Part shown: positions 8,678-16,505 of the stretch, in pieces | How the letters are laid out: each line of letters starts with the position of its first letter | Numbering within the stretch: position 1 is the first letter of the stretch | Made by a program: the position numbers and the translations under genes | Source of the DNA: Streptomyces sp. NBC_00464 | GTDB taxonomy: Bacteria > Actinomycetota > Actinomycetes > Streptomycetales > Streptomycetaceae | DNA: 64,000 nt | Reading direction: 5' to 3' | Assembly: GCF_036013915.1 (NCBI RefSeq) | Contig: NZ_CP107899.1 | Span: forward strand, 1,240,001 to 1,304,000 | Notes under the pieces: model-generated | What the model was told of the DNA's origin: nothing | What the model saw: the letters and a program-made list of their open reading frames with translations, nothing else | Database searches by the model: none

Positions 8678-10245
8678 GCGGCTTTCGCCTCCTTCTCGGT
8701 CCTGCCCGCCTCGGCCGGCGCGTCGGATGTTTCGGGTGTGTCAGATGTTTCGGGTGTGTCGGGTGTGTCGGTGTCTCCGGCCGCGGTCATCGTGAACACG
8801 ACCAGCTGGGTGGGCGGACCCACCTCGGGGTCGTCGGGGCCCACCGGGACGAACTCCACCCCGTACCCGTGCCTGCGGGCCACTTCGCCCGCCCAGTCCC
8901 GGAATTCGGCCCGGGTCCATTCGAAGCGGTGGTCGCCGTGCCGGACATGCCCGGCCGGGAGGGTCTCCCAGCGGACGTTGTACTCGACGTTCGGCGTGGT
9001 CACGAGCACGGTGCGGGGGCGGGCCACACCGAACACCGCGTATTCCAGGGCCGGCAGCCGCGGCAGGTCGAGGTGCTCGACGACCTCGCTCAGCACCGCC
9101 GCGTCGTACCCCTTGAGCTGCTTGTCCGTGTAGGTGAGCGAGCCCTGCCTGAGCGTCACCCGGGCGGCCTGCCGCTCCCCCATCCGGTCCAGCTTCAGCC
9201 GGCGCGAGGCGATCGTCAGGGCGCGCATCGAGACGTCGACGCCGACGATCTCGGTGAAGCGCACATCCTTCAGCAGAGCCTGCACCAACTGCCCCTGGCC
9301 GCAGCCCAGGTCGAGCACCCGGCTCGCCCCGGCAGCGGTCAGCGCCGCCAGGATCGCGGCCCTGCGCTGCTCGGCGAGCGGCACCGGCCGCTCCTCGGTG
9401 TCGGCCGTCTCGTCGACGGCGTTGTCGATGCTCTCGACGTCGAGGTCGTCGGACTCCGCGAGCCGCACCAGCTCCAGCCGCTGCATCGCCTGCCGGGTCA
9501 GCCCCCAGCGCCGCGACAGATAGCGGCTGGTGATCAGCTTCTGCTCGGGGTGGTCGGCCAGCCAGCCCTCACCGGCCCGCAGCAGCTTGTCCACCTCGTC
9601 CGGCGCCACCCAGTAGTGCTTGGCGTCGTCGAGCACCGGCAGCAGGACATACAGCTGACGGAGCGCGTCCGCGAGCCTCAACTCGCCCTCCAGCAGCAGC
9701 CGTACATACCTTGAGTCCCCCCACTCGGGGAACTGCTCGTCCAGCGGTACGGCCACCGCCTCCACCCGCGACCAGCCGAGCGGTCCGAAGAGTTTGCGCA
9801 CCAGCTCGGCACCACCACGGGCCGGCAGGGCGGGCACCTCGATCCGCAGCGGCATCGGCTCCGCCGCCCGCTCGGGCATCGACTTGCAGGTGCCGCTCAG
9901 CGCGGACTTGAAGACGGTGCTCATCGCGACGGAAAGCAGCGAGGACGCCGCGTAGGGACGGTCGTTGACGTACTGGGCGAGCGCCGCGTCAGGGGCGCCG
10001 CCACGGCCCTTGCCCTTGCCCCGCCGCACCAGCGCCACGGGATCCACCTCCAGCAGCAGCGCCGCCGTGCAGTGCTCCGCGGACGCTTCGGGGTAGAAGA
10101 CGTGCGCGGTGCCATGGGAGGTGGAGAACGTCTGCGCCTTCTCGGGATGCTTGTGCAGCAGAAAGCCGAGATCGGTGGCGGGACGCTCCGGGGTGCCGGT
10201 GGTACTGATCGTCAGGAACACACCTTCGAGTATGGTCCGGTTCAC
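8674..10245 (-). CDS. hen1: 3'-terminal RNA ribose 2'-O-methyltransferase Hen1
   Basis: A 523-residue bacterial Hen1. Seen: an N-terminal domain specific to the bacterial family (~1-260), then a methyltransferase domain with SAM motif VLDLGCGQGQL (310-320), the metal-binding EVVEHL (387-392) and HGDHRFEW (436-443). It methylates the 2'-OH of the 3' end at the break before Pnkp seals it, protecting repaired RNA from recleavage by the same ribotoxin. The C-terminal ~30 residues are an acidic/Thr-Pro tail with a DTPETS repeat, visible as a short DNA repeat at 8720-8775. GTG 10245 follows GGTGAGG; many relatives start eight residues later at GTG 10221, which has a poor ribosome site here. Confidence 0.93.
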   Translation of the reverse strand: MNRTILEGVFLTISTTGTPERPATDLGFLLHKHPEKAQTFSTSHGTAHVFYPEASAEHCTAALLLEVDPVALVRRGKGKGRGGAPDAALAQYVNDRPYAASSLLSVAMSTVFKSALSGTCKSMPERAAEPMPLRIEVPALPARGGAELVRKLFGPLGWSRVEAVAVPLDEQFPEWGDSRYVRLLLEGELRLADALRQLYVLLPVLDDAKHYWVAPDEVDKLLRAGEGWLADHPEQKLITSRYLSRRWGLTRQAMQRLELVRLAESDDLDVESIDNAVDETADTEERPVPLAEQRRAAILAALTAAGASRVLDLGCGQGQLVQALLKDVRFTEIVGVDVSMRALTIASRRLKLDRMGERQAARVTLRQGSLTYTDKQLKGYDAAVLSEVVEHLDLPRLPALEYAVFGVARPRTVLVTTPNVEYNVRWETLPAGHVRHGDHRFEWTRAEFRDWAGEVARRHGYGVEFVPVGPDDPEVGPPTQLVVFTMTAAGDTDTPDTPETSDTPETSDAPAEAGRTEKEAKAA

Positions 10246-10269
10246 TCGCCCTCACCAGGGATTTTCGGC

Positions 10270-11226
10270 TCACCCGGGCTCTTCTGTCCCTCCCGTGCCG
10301 AGCAGCGCGGCCAGCTCGGCGATGGTGGCCGGACCAACCCGGCAGCAGCCGCCGACCAGCCGCGCGCCGGCGTCCCGCCAGGCCCGGACCCGGCCGGGGT
10401 CGAACGTGGCTCCCCCGGCCCATCTCCTCCCCTTCGCATCCCAGCGTTCGCCGCTGTTCGGATAGACGACGACCGGCTTTCCGGTCGCCTCCGCCGCCGC
10501 CCGGACCGCCCCGTCCACCTCGGCCGGATCGCAGCAGTTCACCCCTGCCGCCACCACCTGCTCCTCTCCGGCGACGAGAGCGAACGCCTCCTCCAGCCGT
10601 TGCCCGGCCCTGGTCCGGCCTCCGGCCACGGTGTAGGAGAGCCAGACCGGCAGCCCGCACTCCCCCGCCACCCGCAACAGCGCCTGCGCCTCATCCACGT
10701 CCGGCACCGTCTCCAGCGCCAGCGCATCGGGGCCGGCTGCGGCCAGCGCCTCGATCCGGGGGCGGTGGAAGCGCTCCAGCTCCCCGACCGTGAGCCCGTA
10801 GCGGCCGCGGTACTCGGCCCCGTCCGCCGTCACCGCCCCGTACGGGCCGACCGATGCGGCGACCCAGACCTCCCGGTCCACCGACCCCGCCGCCCGACGG
10901 GCCAGCTCCACGCTGCGGGCGAAGAGCCCGGCCGCCGCCGCCCGCCCGATCCCGCGCTGCCGGAACCCTGCGAAACTCGCCTGGTAGCTGGCGGTGATGA
11001 GCACCTGCGCACCCGCCCGCACATACGCCGTGTGCGCTGCCTCGATCTGTTCCGGACCGTCGGCGAGCAGCCGGGCGGACCACAGCGCGTCGGACAGATC
11101 GCAGCCCTGCGCCTCCAACTGGTTGGAGAGTCCGCCGTCGAGCAGGACCGGGCCCTCCGCGAGCGCGGTGGCGAGCGGGCGGGACGGCGCCCCGGCCGGA
11201 CGGCCGGGATCGCGGGCGGGTGACAC
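10270..11226 (-). CDS. mmuM: Homocysteine S-methyltransferase
   Basis: A 318-residue cobalamin-independent enzyme that transfers a methyl group, usually from S-methylmethionine, to homocysteine, giving methionine. Seen: LLDGGLSNQLE near the N terminus, the first zinc cysteine region VNCCDP, and the C-terminal GGCCRVG that supplies the other zinc thiolates. GTG 11226 is preceded by AAGGAG. It lies between hen1 (25 bases downstream) and an LLM oxidoreductase gene on the same strand, but no functional link is evident. Confidence 0.9.
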   Translation of the reverse strand: MSPARDPGRPAGAPSRPLATALAEGPVLLDGGLSNQLEAQGCDLSDALWSARLLADGPEQIEAAHTAYVRAGAQVLITASYQASFAGFRQRGIGRAAAAGLFARSVELARRAAGSVDREVWVAASVGPYGAVTADGAEYRGRYGLTVGELERFHRPRIEALAAAGPDALALETVPDVDEAQALLRVAGECGLPVWLSYTVAGGRTRAGQRLEEAFALVAGEEQVVAAGVNCCDPAEVDGAVRAAAEATGKPVVVYPNSGERWDAKGRRWAGGATFDPGRVRAWRDAGARLVGGCCRVGPATIAELAALLGTGGTEEPG

Positions 11227-11244
11227 CAGAGGCTCCTTGTCGTC

Positions 11245-12168
11245 TCAGTCGAGCTGGGACTGGACCTGAGACGAGATCAGCTCCAGGTGCTCCAGGTCAT
11301 CGAGATCCAGCACCTGGAGGTAGATGCGCGACGCTCCGATCGCGCCGAACCGGCCGATCCTGTCGACCACCTCGGCGGGCGAGCCCGCCAGTCCGTTCGC
11401 CTTCAGTTCCGCCACGTCCCGCCCGATGACGGCGGCCCGGCGCGCCACCTCCGCGTCGTCCTTGCCGACGCAGACGACCAGGGCGTTGGAATACACCAGG
11501 TCGTCGGCCCCTCGGCCCGCCTCCGCGGCCGCCGCCCTGACCCGGCCGAACTGCTTCTCGCTGTCCTCCAGCGAGGCGAACGGGATGTTGAACTCATCGG
11601 CGTACTGAGCGGCCAGCCGTGGCGTCCGCTTCGCACCGTGTCCGCCGATCAGCACCGGCACCTTGGCCTGCGCGGGCTTGGGCAGCGCGGGTGAGTCCGT
11701 GAGCTGGTAGTACGTGCCGTCGTAGCTGAACGTCTTGCCGACCTCGGTGGCCCACAGACCCGTGACGATCGCCAGCTGCTCCTCCAGCCGGCCGAACTTC
11801 TCCTTGGGGAAGGGAATGCCGTACGCCTTGTGCTCCTGCTCGAACCAGCCGGCTCCCAGACCCAGTTCGACGCGGCCGCCGGACATCTGGTCGACCTGCG
11901 CCACCTGGATCGCGAGCACCCCGGGAAGCCGGAACGTCCCGGCCGTCATCAGTGTGCCGAGGCGGATCCGCTTGGTCTCGCGCGCCAGCCCGGCCAGGGT
12001 GATCCATGCGTCAGTGGGGCCCGGAAGGCCGTCGCCCTGCCCCATGTGCAGATAGTGGTCGGACCGGTAGAAGGCATCGAAGCCGAGGTCCTCGGCCGCC
12101 TTCGCGACGGTGAGCAGGGTGTCGTAGCTCGCCCCTTGCTGGGGCTCGGTGAAGATTCGAAGATCCAT
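11245..12168 (-). CDS. LLM-class F420-dependent oxidoreductase
   Basis: A 307-residue TIM-barrel protein of the luciferase-like monooxygenase superfamily. Seen: an N-terminal MDLRIFTEPQQGASYDTLL beta strand, DLGFDAFYRSDHYL (the bulge segment of F420-dependent members), RIRLGTLMTAGTFR, VELGLGAGWFEQEH and a VLIGGHGAKRT phosphate-binding loop. Actinobacterial members mostly use coenzyme F420 rather than FMN; the substrate is unknown. ATG 12168 is chosen because an upstream GTG in frame would sit on the GGAGG site. Ends 19 bases before mmuM, so co-transcription is likely. Confidence 0.85.
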   Translation of the reverse strand: MDLRIFTEPQQGASYDTLLTVAKAAEDLGFDAFYRSDHYLHMGQGDGLPGPTDAWITLAGLARETKRIRLGTLMTAGTFRLPGVLAIQVAQVDQMSGGRVELGLGAGWFEQEHKAYGIPFPKEKFGRLEEQLAIVTGLWATEVGKTFSYDGTYYQLTDSPALPKPAQAKVPVLIGGHGAKRTPRLAAQYADEFNIPFASLEDSEKQFGRVRAAAAEAGRGADDLVYSNALVVCVGKDDAEVARRAAVIGRDVAELKANGLAGSPAEVVDRIGRFGAIGASRIYLQVLDLDDLEHLELISSQVQSQLD

Positions 12169-12182
12169 GCATCCATCCTGCA

Positions 12183-12233
12183 CCTCCGGATGCCGCGCAC
12201 TCCTCTTCCGCCGCCCTCCGGATGCCGCGCACT
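12183..12233. repeat. Short direct repeat, 19 bp, period 32
   Basis: CCTCCGGATGCCGCGCACT occurs perfectly at 12183-12201 and 12215-12233, and a third partial match (CCGGATGCCG) lies near 12274. It fills the space between the LLM oxidoreductase gene and the next small gene. Its first copy overlaps the ribosome site of the oxidoreductase. No function recognised. Confidence 0.7.
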
Positions 12234-12288
12234 TCTTCGGCCGCCCTCCCCACGCCGCCGCGCCCCGGGCGTTCCGGATGCCGGACGC

Positions 12289-12825
12289 TCAGCCGATGTC
12301 GGCCGCGGGTCCCACCGGGCCGTGCAGCACACCGTGCGGGCCGTCGCGCTCCCGGCCGCGCTCCAGATCCTCCTGGCGCTCCCGGTCACGCTCGTCGAGC
12401 AGCCGGAGCATGCCGTGCACCCGGTCCGTCGACTCGTCGGCGGCGTCGATCGCCTCCATGCACTGCCAGTACAGGCCCTGCTCATCGGTCTCGCACGCCA
12501 CCCCGACCAGCGCTATCCCCACTTCCCCGAGCAGCACAGCGAGACCGGTCAGGGCCGCTCGCGGATCGGCGACCTCGGAGAGCTGAGCGGCCCGTGCCAC
12601 ACCGGCCCGCGCAGCCGGGTGGTCCAGCGCCCCGTTGCTCCGCCCGCCGATCTCGCTGAGGCCGCTCGCCTCACCCCGTAACTCCTTGGGACCGCTCGCC
12701 GCCAGCCGGCTCCCGATCGCCTGCGCCAGTGCCTGGGCCTGCCAGGCCTCGGCGATGATGTCCGGCGTGCCCCGGCTCTGCGCCAACGCCCTCCGGATGA
12801 CTGCTACAAGCCGCTCCGCTTCCAT
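12289..12825 (-). CDS. Hypothetical protein (Streptomyces DUF6099-like)
   Basis: 178 residues, mostly helical, rich in Ala, Glu and Arg, with no signal peptide or membrane segment. Codon use fits the neighbours. The N-terminal helix (ALAQSRGTPDIIAEAWQAQA) recalls a small conserved family of unknown function in streptomycetes that I believe is DUF6099, but I cannot confirm it. C terminus is highly charged (RDRERQEDLERGRERDG). It lies upstream of the LLM oxidoreductase on the same strand, separated by the 19-bp repeats. No function proposed. Confidence 0.6.
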   Translation of the reverse strand: MEAERLVAVIRRALAQSRGTPDIIAEAWQAQALAQAIGSRLAASGPKELRGEASGLSEIGGRSNGALDHPAARAGVARAAQLSEVADPRAALTGLAVLLGEVGIALVGVACETDEQGLYWQCMEAIDAADESTDRVHGMLRLLDERDRERQEDLERGRERDGPHGVLHGPVGPAADIG

Positions 12826-12950
12826 CCCTTGCCCCCGCTCGATCCGAAAACCCGCTCACCTCTTCCATTACCCACAGTGAGGGTGCTGGTACCGAAAGGC
12901 CAGGGGATTTCGGAAATCTGTGGACACGAAGTCGACTGTGAACAAGTTGA

Positions 12951-13310
12951 TCACTCCGAAGAGTGACGGAAGGCAGGATCCGTTGGCTCCGGCACCGGGA
13001 AGCGCCCCTCGTTCCGCTCGATCTTGGCCGCCAGCGCCGCCAGCACATCGATGCCCAGCACCTCGCAGAACTGCAGCAGGTAGGCGAGCACGTCCGCGAC
13101 CTCGTCCGCCACCCGCGGCGCCGTTCCGGGGTCCTCCATGCCCCGGGCCGACTGTTCCGGCGTCAGCCACTGGAAGATCTCCATGAGTTCGGCGGCCTCG
13201 ACACTCAGCGCCGACGCGAGGTTCTTCGGGGTGTGGTACTGCCCCCAGTCACGGGCGGCCGCGAAAGCGACGAGCCGTCGCTGGAGAGCCTGTACGTCGA
13301 GTTCTGTCAC
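12951..13310 (-). CDS. MazG-like nucleotide pyrophosphohydrolase
   Basis: A 119-residue all-alpha NTP pyrophosphatase. Seen: HTPKNLASALSVEAAELMEIF (the ExxE metal-binding pair in EAAELME) followed by VADEVADVLAYLLQF (the ExxD pair), which together bind Mg ions in MazG/dUTPase-like enzymes. This short single-domain form with the C-terminal KIERNEGRFPV signature is usually annotated as nucleotide pyrophosphohydrolase or dCTP pyrophosphatase-like, and may clean up non-canonical dNTPs. GTG 13310 gives the family N terminus; the frame is open further upstream but without similarity. Confidence 0.88.
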   Translation of the reverse strand: MTELDVQALQRRLVAFAAARDWGQYHTPKNLASALSVEAAELMEIFQWLTPEQSARGMEDPGTAPRVADEVADVLAYLLQFCEVLGIDVLAALAAKIERNEGRFPVPEPTDPAFRHSSE

Positions 13311-13375
13311 ACCCCCAGGTCTACCACCGCGGCTCCCGCGCCCGGGTGCCGCGGCCACCGCTGCCACAAGACCGG

Positions 13376-13774
13376 CTACACCCCCGGTACGCCCGCCGCC
13401 GTCACACCCTCGACCTCCATGCCGATGGGCGACAGGAGGAAGACGTTGCGGTCGACGCGGTGCATTCCGCTGCCCAGCCCGAAGACGACCCCGCTGGTGA
13501 AGTCCAGGATCCGCTTGGCCACATCGGTCTCGGCGCTGGTCAGATCGAGGAGTACCGGAATCTGCGCGACCAGGTACTCGGCGACCTCGCGCGCATCCGC
13601 GAAGATCTGGACCCGCAGCACCACCATGCGCCGCTGCTCGGCGCTCTCCCGCTCCTCCGGGACCGTGCGGTGGTCGACCCGGGAAGGCCACTCGTTGCGA
13701 CTGCGCAGCGGTACGACCTGGGCCAGCCCCTCCCACTGTTCGTCCGTGACGTCATACCTGTCGTACCTGCTCAC
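13376..13774 (-). CDS. SepF-like cell division protein (paralogue)
   Basis: A 132-residue protein with the SepF core: VVLRVQIFADAREVAEYL, IPVLLDLTSAETDVAKRILDF (SepF has a similar dogma of strand-helix with a conserved Gly/Leu pattern) and FTSGVVFGLGSGMHRVDRNVFLLSP. SepF bridges FtsZ to the membrane; in actinobacteria, which lack FtsA, the main sepF is beside ftsZ. This copy lies elsewhere, next to a MazG-like enzyme, and lacks the usual long N-terminal amphipathic linker, so it is one of the accessory SepF-like proteins that streptomycetes carry. GTG 13774 (VSRYDRYDVTDEQWE) matches the expected N terminus. Confidence 0.8.
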   Translation of the reverse strand: MSRYDRYDVTDEQWEGLAQVVPLRSRNEWPSRVDHRTVPEERESAEQRRMVVLRVQIFADAREVAEYLVAQIPVLLDLTSAETDVAKRILDFTSGVVFGLGSGMHRVDRNVFLLSPIGMEVEGVTAAGVPGV

Positions 13775-13878
13775 CGGACCACCCCGTCTGTGCATCGGTT
13801 GGCGTTGCGCCGGCTGCGCTCACTGTTCATCGGGCAATTCTCTCGCCCCTCACCCGTTCGGCCTACCAGCGACACGGT

Positions 13879-15141
13879 TCAGAGGCCGATCGGAACTCCT
13901 GAATGCCCGGCCGACTCCCGCTCCGGGCCTGCGGACACCGTGGTGTCCAGGGGGGCGAAACGTACCGGAAGGTGCACCAGGGCCCGGTGGAACGGTCCCG
14001 GGCGCCACAGGAGTTCACTCACCGGAACAGCGAGTTCCGCATCGCACAGCTGACTGGTGAGCTGCTCGATCGCGGTCATCGCGATGAGCAGGGCGGGCTG
14101 CTTCGCGGGGCACCGGTGGGGCCCTGCCGACCAGGCCAGATGGGCGCTGCCCCCGGACCGGACCCCGGTGTCCGAACCGACCTGCCCCGATTGGGTGTTG
14201 GCGGCACCGAAGGAGACCAGGACGAGCTGGCCCGCGCGCAGCCGGACCCCGTGGAACTCGGTGTCATGGCGAGGGTAGTGCGCGGCCAGATTGGCGATCG
14301 GCGGGTCCTGCCACAGGACCTCGTTGATCGCCTCGTGGGCGGTCATCGCGCCCCCGTGCAGCGAGCCCGCGTACCGCTCGTCGGTGAGCATGTGCAGGAT
14401 CGCGTTGCCGATCAGGTTGGTGGTCGGGTCGTGGCCCGCACTCATCAGCAGAGTGATCTGACGCACAGTCTCGTCGTCGTCGAGATGGGCCGGGTGCGCG
14501 AGGAAGTACGAGGTCAGATCGCGGCGCGGCCGGGCCCGCCGGTCGGCGACGAGACGGGTGACGACCTCGACGAGGTCGGCGTACGCGGCGGCGGCTCCCT
14601 GGGCCGAGTTCATCATGCCGCCGACGCCGTCGACGATCCGTTCGCCGTCCGCGGGATCGACGCCGAACCAGGTGACGAAGACGTGCAGCGGGAGCCGCCG
14701 GGCGTACTGGGTGATGAGATCGCCGCTGCCGGTGGCGGCGAACTCACCGATGAGCTGCTGGGCGACCCTGGCCACCTCGGCGCGCAGGAGGTGCGGCTCG
14801 ATCAGGGCCAGGGTGTCGTTGATGGCGTCGCGGTAGCGGGCGTGCTCCGGTCCGTCGCTGAACAGCGCGGTGGGACGGTGTCCGAGGACCGGCAGCACCG
14901 GGGAGTCCGCGGGGACCGTCGCCTGCCAGGCGCGCGGGTCCTTGCTGAAGGTGTGGGTGTCGCGCAGCAGGTCGACAGCTGCCTGGTAGTCGGTGACCAG
15001 CATCGCCTCGACGCCCGGGGCGATCCGCACCGGGGCGAGGGGACCGTGCTCCCGCAGTCTGCGGTAGTGGCCGTGCGGGTCGGCCGCGAAGTCGGGGCCG
15101 TACAGCGCCAGGGGCTGCGGCGGTTGCGGATGCGGTGTCAT
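13879..15141 (-). CDS. Conservon-associated cytochrome P450, CYP157-like (cvnE)
   Basis: A 420-residue P450. Seen: I-helix LLMSAGHDPTTNLIGN, heme-ligand loop LAWSAGPHRCPAK with the Cys ligand present but Trp where most P450s have Phe, and a K-helix INEVLWQDPP where the ExxR arginine is Trp. Lack of ExxR is a published property of the CYP157 family, which is encoded in conservons. ATG 15141 overlaps the cvnD stop (ATGA). It is the last gene of conservon 1; no CYP154 partner follows here, unlike conservon 2. Substrate and even monooxygenase activity are uncertain; a sensory or regulatory role is possible. Confidence 0.88.
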   Translation of the reverse strand: MTPHPQPPQPLALYGPDFAADPHGHYRRLREHGPLAPVRIAPGVEAMLVTDYQAAVDLLRDTHTFSKDPRAWQATVPADSPVLPVLGHRPTALFSDGPEHARYRDAINDTLALIEPHLLRAEVARVAQQLIGEFAATGSGDLITQYARRLPLHVFVTWFGVDPADGERIVDGVGGMMNSAQGAAAAYADLVEVVTRLVADRRARPRRDLTSYFLAHPAHLDDDETVRQITLLMSAGHDPTTNLIGNAILHMLTDERYAGSLHGGAMTAHEAINEVLWQDPPIANLAAHYPRHDTEFHGVRLRAGQLVLVSFGAANTQSGQVGSDTGVRSGGSAHLAWSAGPHRCPAKQPALLIAMTAIEQLTSQLCDAELAVPVSELLWRPGPFHRALVHLPVRFAPLDTTVSAGPERESAGHSGVPIGL

Positions 15142-15752
15142 GACGGGTCCTCGGGCTGCGGCAGTCGGGTCAGCACGTGTTCGGCCAGCGCGATCAGGGC
15201 GTCGATGCTGCCGCGCCGCTCCCTCGCGTCGCACTGGACCAGCGGGGTCCCGGCGGCGAGGTCGAGGTGTTTGCGCAGGACCTCGTCGCTGTGGGCGGGG
15301 GCGTCGGGGAAGCGGTTGACCGCGACGGCGTACGGCAGTCCCTGCTCCTCGACCATGTCCATGACGGCGAAGGAGTCGGCGAGCCGGCGGGTGTCCACCA
15401 GGACGAGCGCGCCCAGTGCCCCGCGCGCGATGTCCTCCCACAGCGGCAGGAACCGTTCCTGACCGGGGGTGCCGAACATGTACAGCACGAGATCGTCCAG
15501 GACGGTGAGGCGGCCGAAGTCGATGGCGACCGTGGTCGTGGTCTTGTCGGGCAGTCCGGCGGTGTCGTCGAGCGGGGTGCTGGACTGGGTCATCGCCTCT
15601 TCGGTGTGGAGCGTGGGGATCTCCGAGAGGGTACGGATCAGGGTCGTCTTGCCCACGCCGAAGGGACCCGTGACGACAAGCTTCATCAGGGTCCGGGCGC
15701 CGGCCGGCAGATAGCCGACGCCCGTCCGGTCAGTGGAGGGAGCGGAGTCCAA
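15138..15752 (-). CDS. Conservon GTP-binding protein CvnD
   Basis: A 204-residue small GTPase of the MglA/Ras-like group. Seen: P-loop GPFGVGKTT (about 28-36), a switch/Walker B region TTTTVAIDFGRL and FGTPGQERF, and NRFP in place of the usual NKxD. CvnD is the G-protein component that works with CvnA-C at the membrane. TTG 15752 is chosen because it gives a 23-base overlap with cvnC, exactly the overlap seen between cvnC and cvnD of conservon 2 in this window. Confidence 0.85.
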   Translation of the reverse strand: MDSAPSTDRTGVGYLPAGARTLMKLVVTGPFGVGKTTLIRTLSEIPTLHTEEAMTQSSTPLDDTAGLPDKTTTTVAIDFGRLTVLDDLVLYMFGTPGQERFLPLWEDIARGALGALVLVDTRRLADSFAVMDMVEEQGLPYAVAVNRFPDAPAHSDEVLRKHLDLAAGTPLVQCDARERRGSIDALIALAEHVLTRLPQPEDPS

Positions 15753-16083
15753 CGAGCAGCCTCTCGACGAGCGACCGGTCGATCTCCCCGGCACTGGGTA
15801 TCGGCGGTCGCGTGAGCAGAAGTCCGGCGGCCGCGAGGTCCGTGGCCAGGAATACGGTGGCGCTGACCGGCAGGTCCAGATGGGCCGCGCACTCGACGAC
15901 GGTGAGGGCGCCGGGCTCCAGCAGTTCGCACAGCCTGCGCTGCTCGGAGCCGGTGTCCTGGGGCAGGGCCTCCTCGGTACGCACGAGCACGGCGAGCCGG
16001 TCGAGCGTGGGACCGGTGGGCCGGGACCGGCCCGCGGTCACGAGGTAGGCGGGGATCAGGCGGCGTCCTGGGCCGGCGGTCAT
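15730..16083 (-). CDS. Conservon DUF742 protein CvnC
   Basis: A 117-residue DUF742 protein. Seen: N-terminal RLIPAYLVTAGRSRPTGPTLDRLAVL-type strand (shortened in the family as PAY-x-TxGR), then a winged-helix-like part CELLEPGALTVVECAAHLDLPVSATVFLATDL followed by GLLLTRPP. The winged-helix arrangement is known for the family, DNA binding is not established. It overlaps cvnB by four bases (ATGA) and cvnD by 23. Confidence 0.88.
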   Translation of the reverse strand: MTAGPGRRLIPAYLVTAGRSRPTGPTLDRLAVLVRTEEALPQDTGSEQRRLCELLEPGALTVVECAAHLDLPVSATVFLATDLAAAGLLLTRPPIPSAGEIDRSLVERLLVGLRSLH

Positions 16084-16505
16084 GGCCGGGCGGCGGTGCC
16101 CGGTTGGCGGGCGGGCGCGTGCATCGCCCGCGTCAGCGCGGTGACCTGCACCTGCATCTGGTAGGCGATGTCGCCGAGTTTGGCGCCGGGTTCGGCGAAC
16201 AGGGCGAGCGTGGTGTTCTTCCCCGCCGGTACGACGATGGCGAAGCCCAGGTCCGACTCGACGACCGTCTGGGCCAGTTGCGGGCCCTCGGCGTTGGTGA
16301 AGGCGGTGGTGAAGGCGCGGGCCGCGGCGTGCAGCGTGGCCGTCATCGCGGCGACGCGTTCGCCGGACGCCCGGTCGAGTCCGGGCGAGGCGCCCTCGAC
16401 GAGACCGTCGCCGGTGGCGACCACGGCGTGCTGGACTCCGGGCAGTTCAAGCAGCGGGGTCAGCACCCATGCGAGGTCACCGGTGGTGGGAGTGGGGGCG
16501 CTCAC
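16080..16505 (-). CDS. Conservon roadblock/LC7 protein CvnB
   Basis: A 141-residue roadblock/LC7-fold protein. Seen: DLAWVLTPLLELPGVQHAVV at the N terminus, ATGDGLVEGASPGLDRA, and the core GFAIVVPAGKNTTLALFAEPGAKLGDIAYQM. Such proteins act as GTPase-activating or scaffold partners of MglA/CvnD-type GTPases. It overlaps cvnA by four bases and cvnC by four bases, consistent with stoichiometric production of a membrane complex. Confidence 0.9.
   Translation of the reverse strand: MSAPTPTTGDLAWVLTPLLELPGVQHAVVATGDGLVEGASPGLDRASGERVAAMTATLHAAARAFTTAFTNAEGPQLAQTVVESDLGFAIVVPAGKNTTLALFAEPGAKLGDIAYQMQVQVTALTRAMHAPARQPGTAARP

Noticed and set aside
12183..12233. Possible CRISPR-like array
   Set aside because: Only two full 19-bp copies with a 13-bp gap; no further units, no cas genes.
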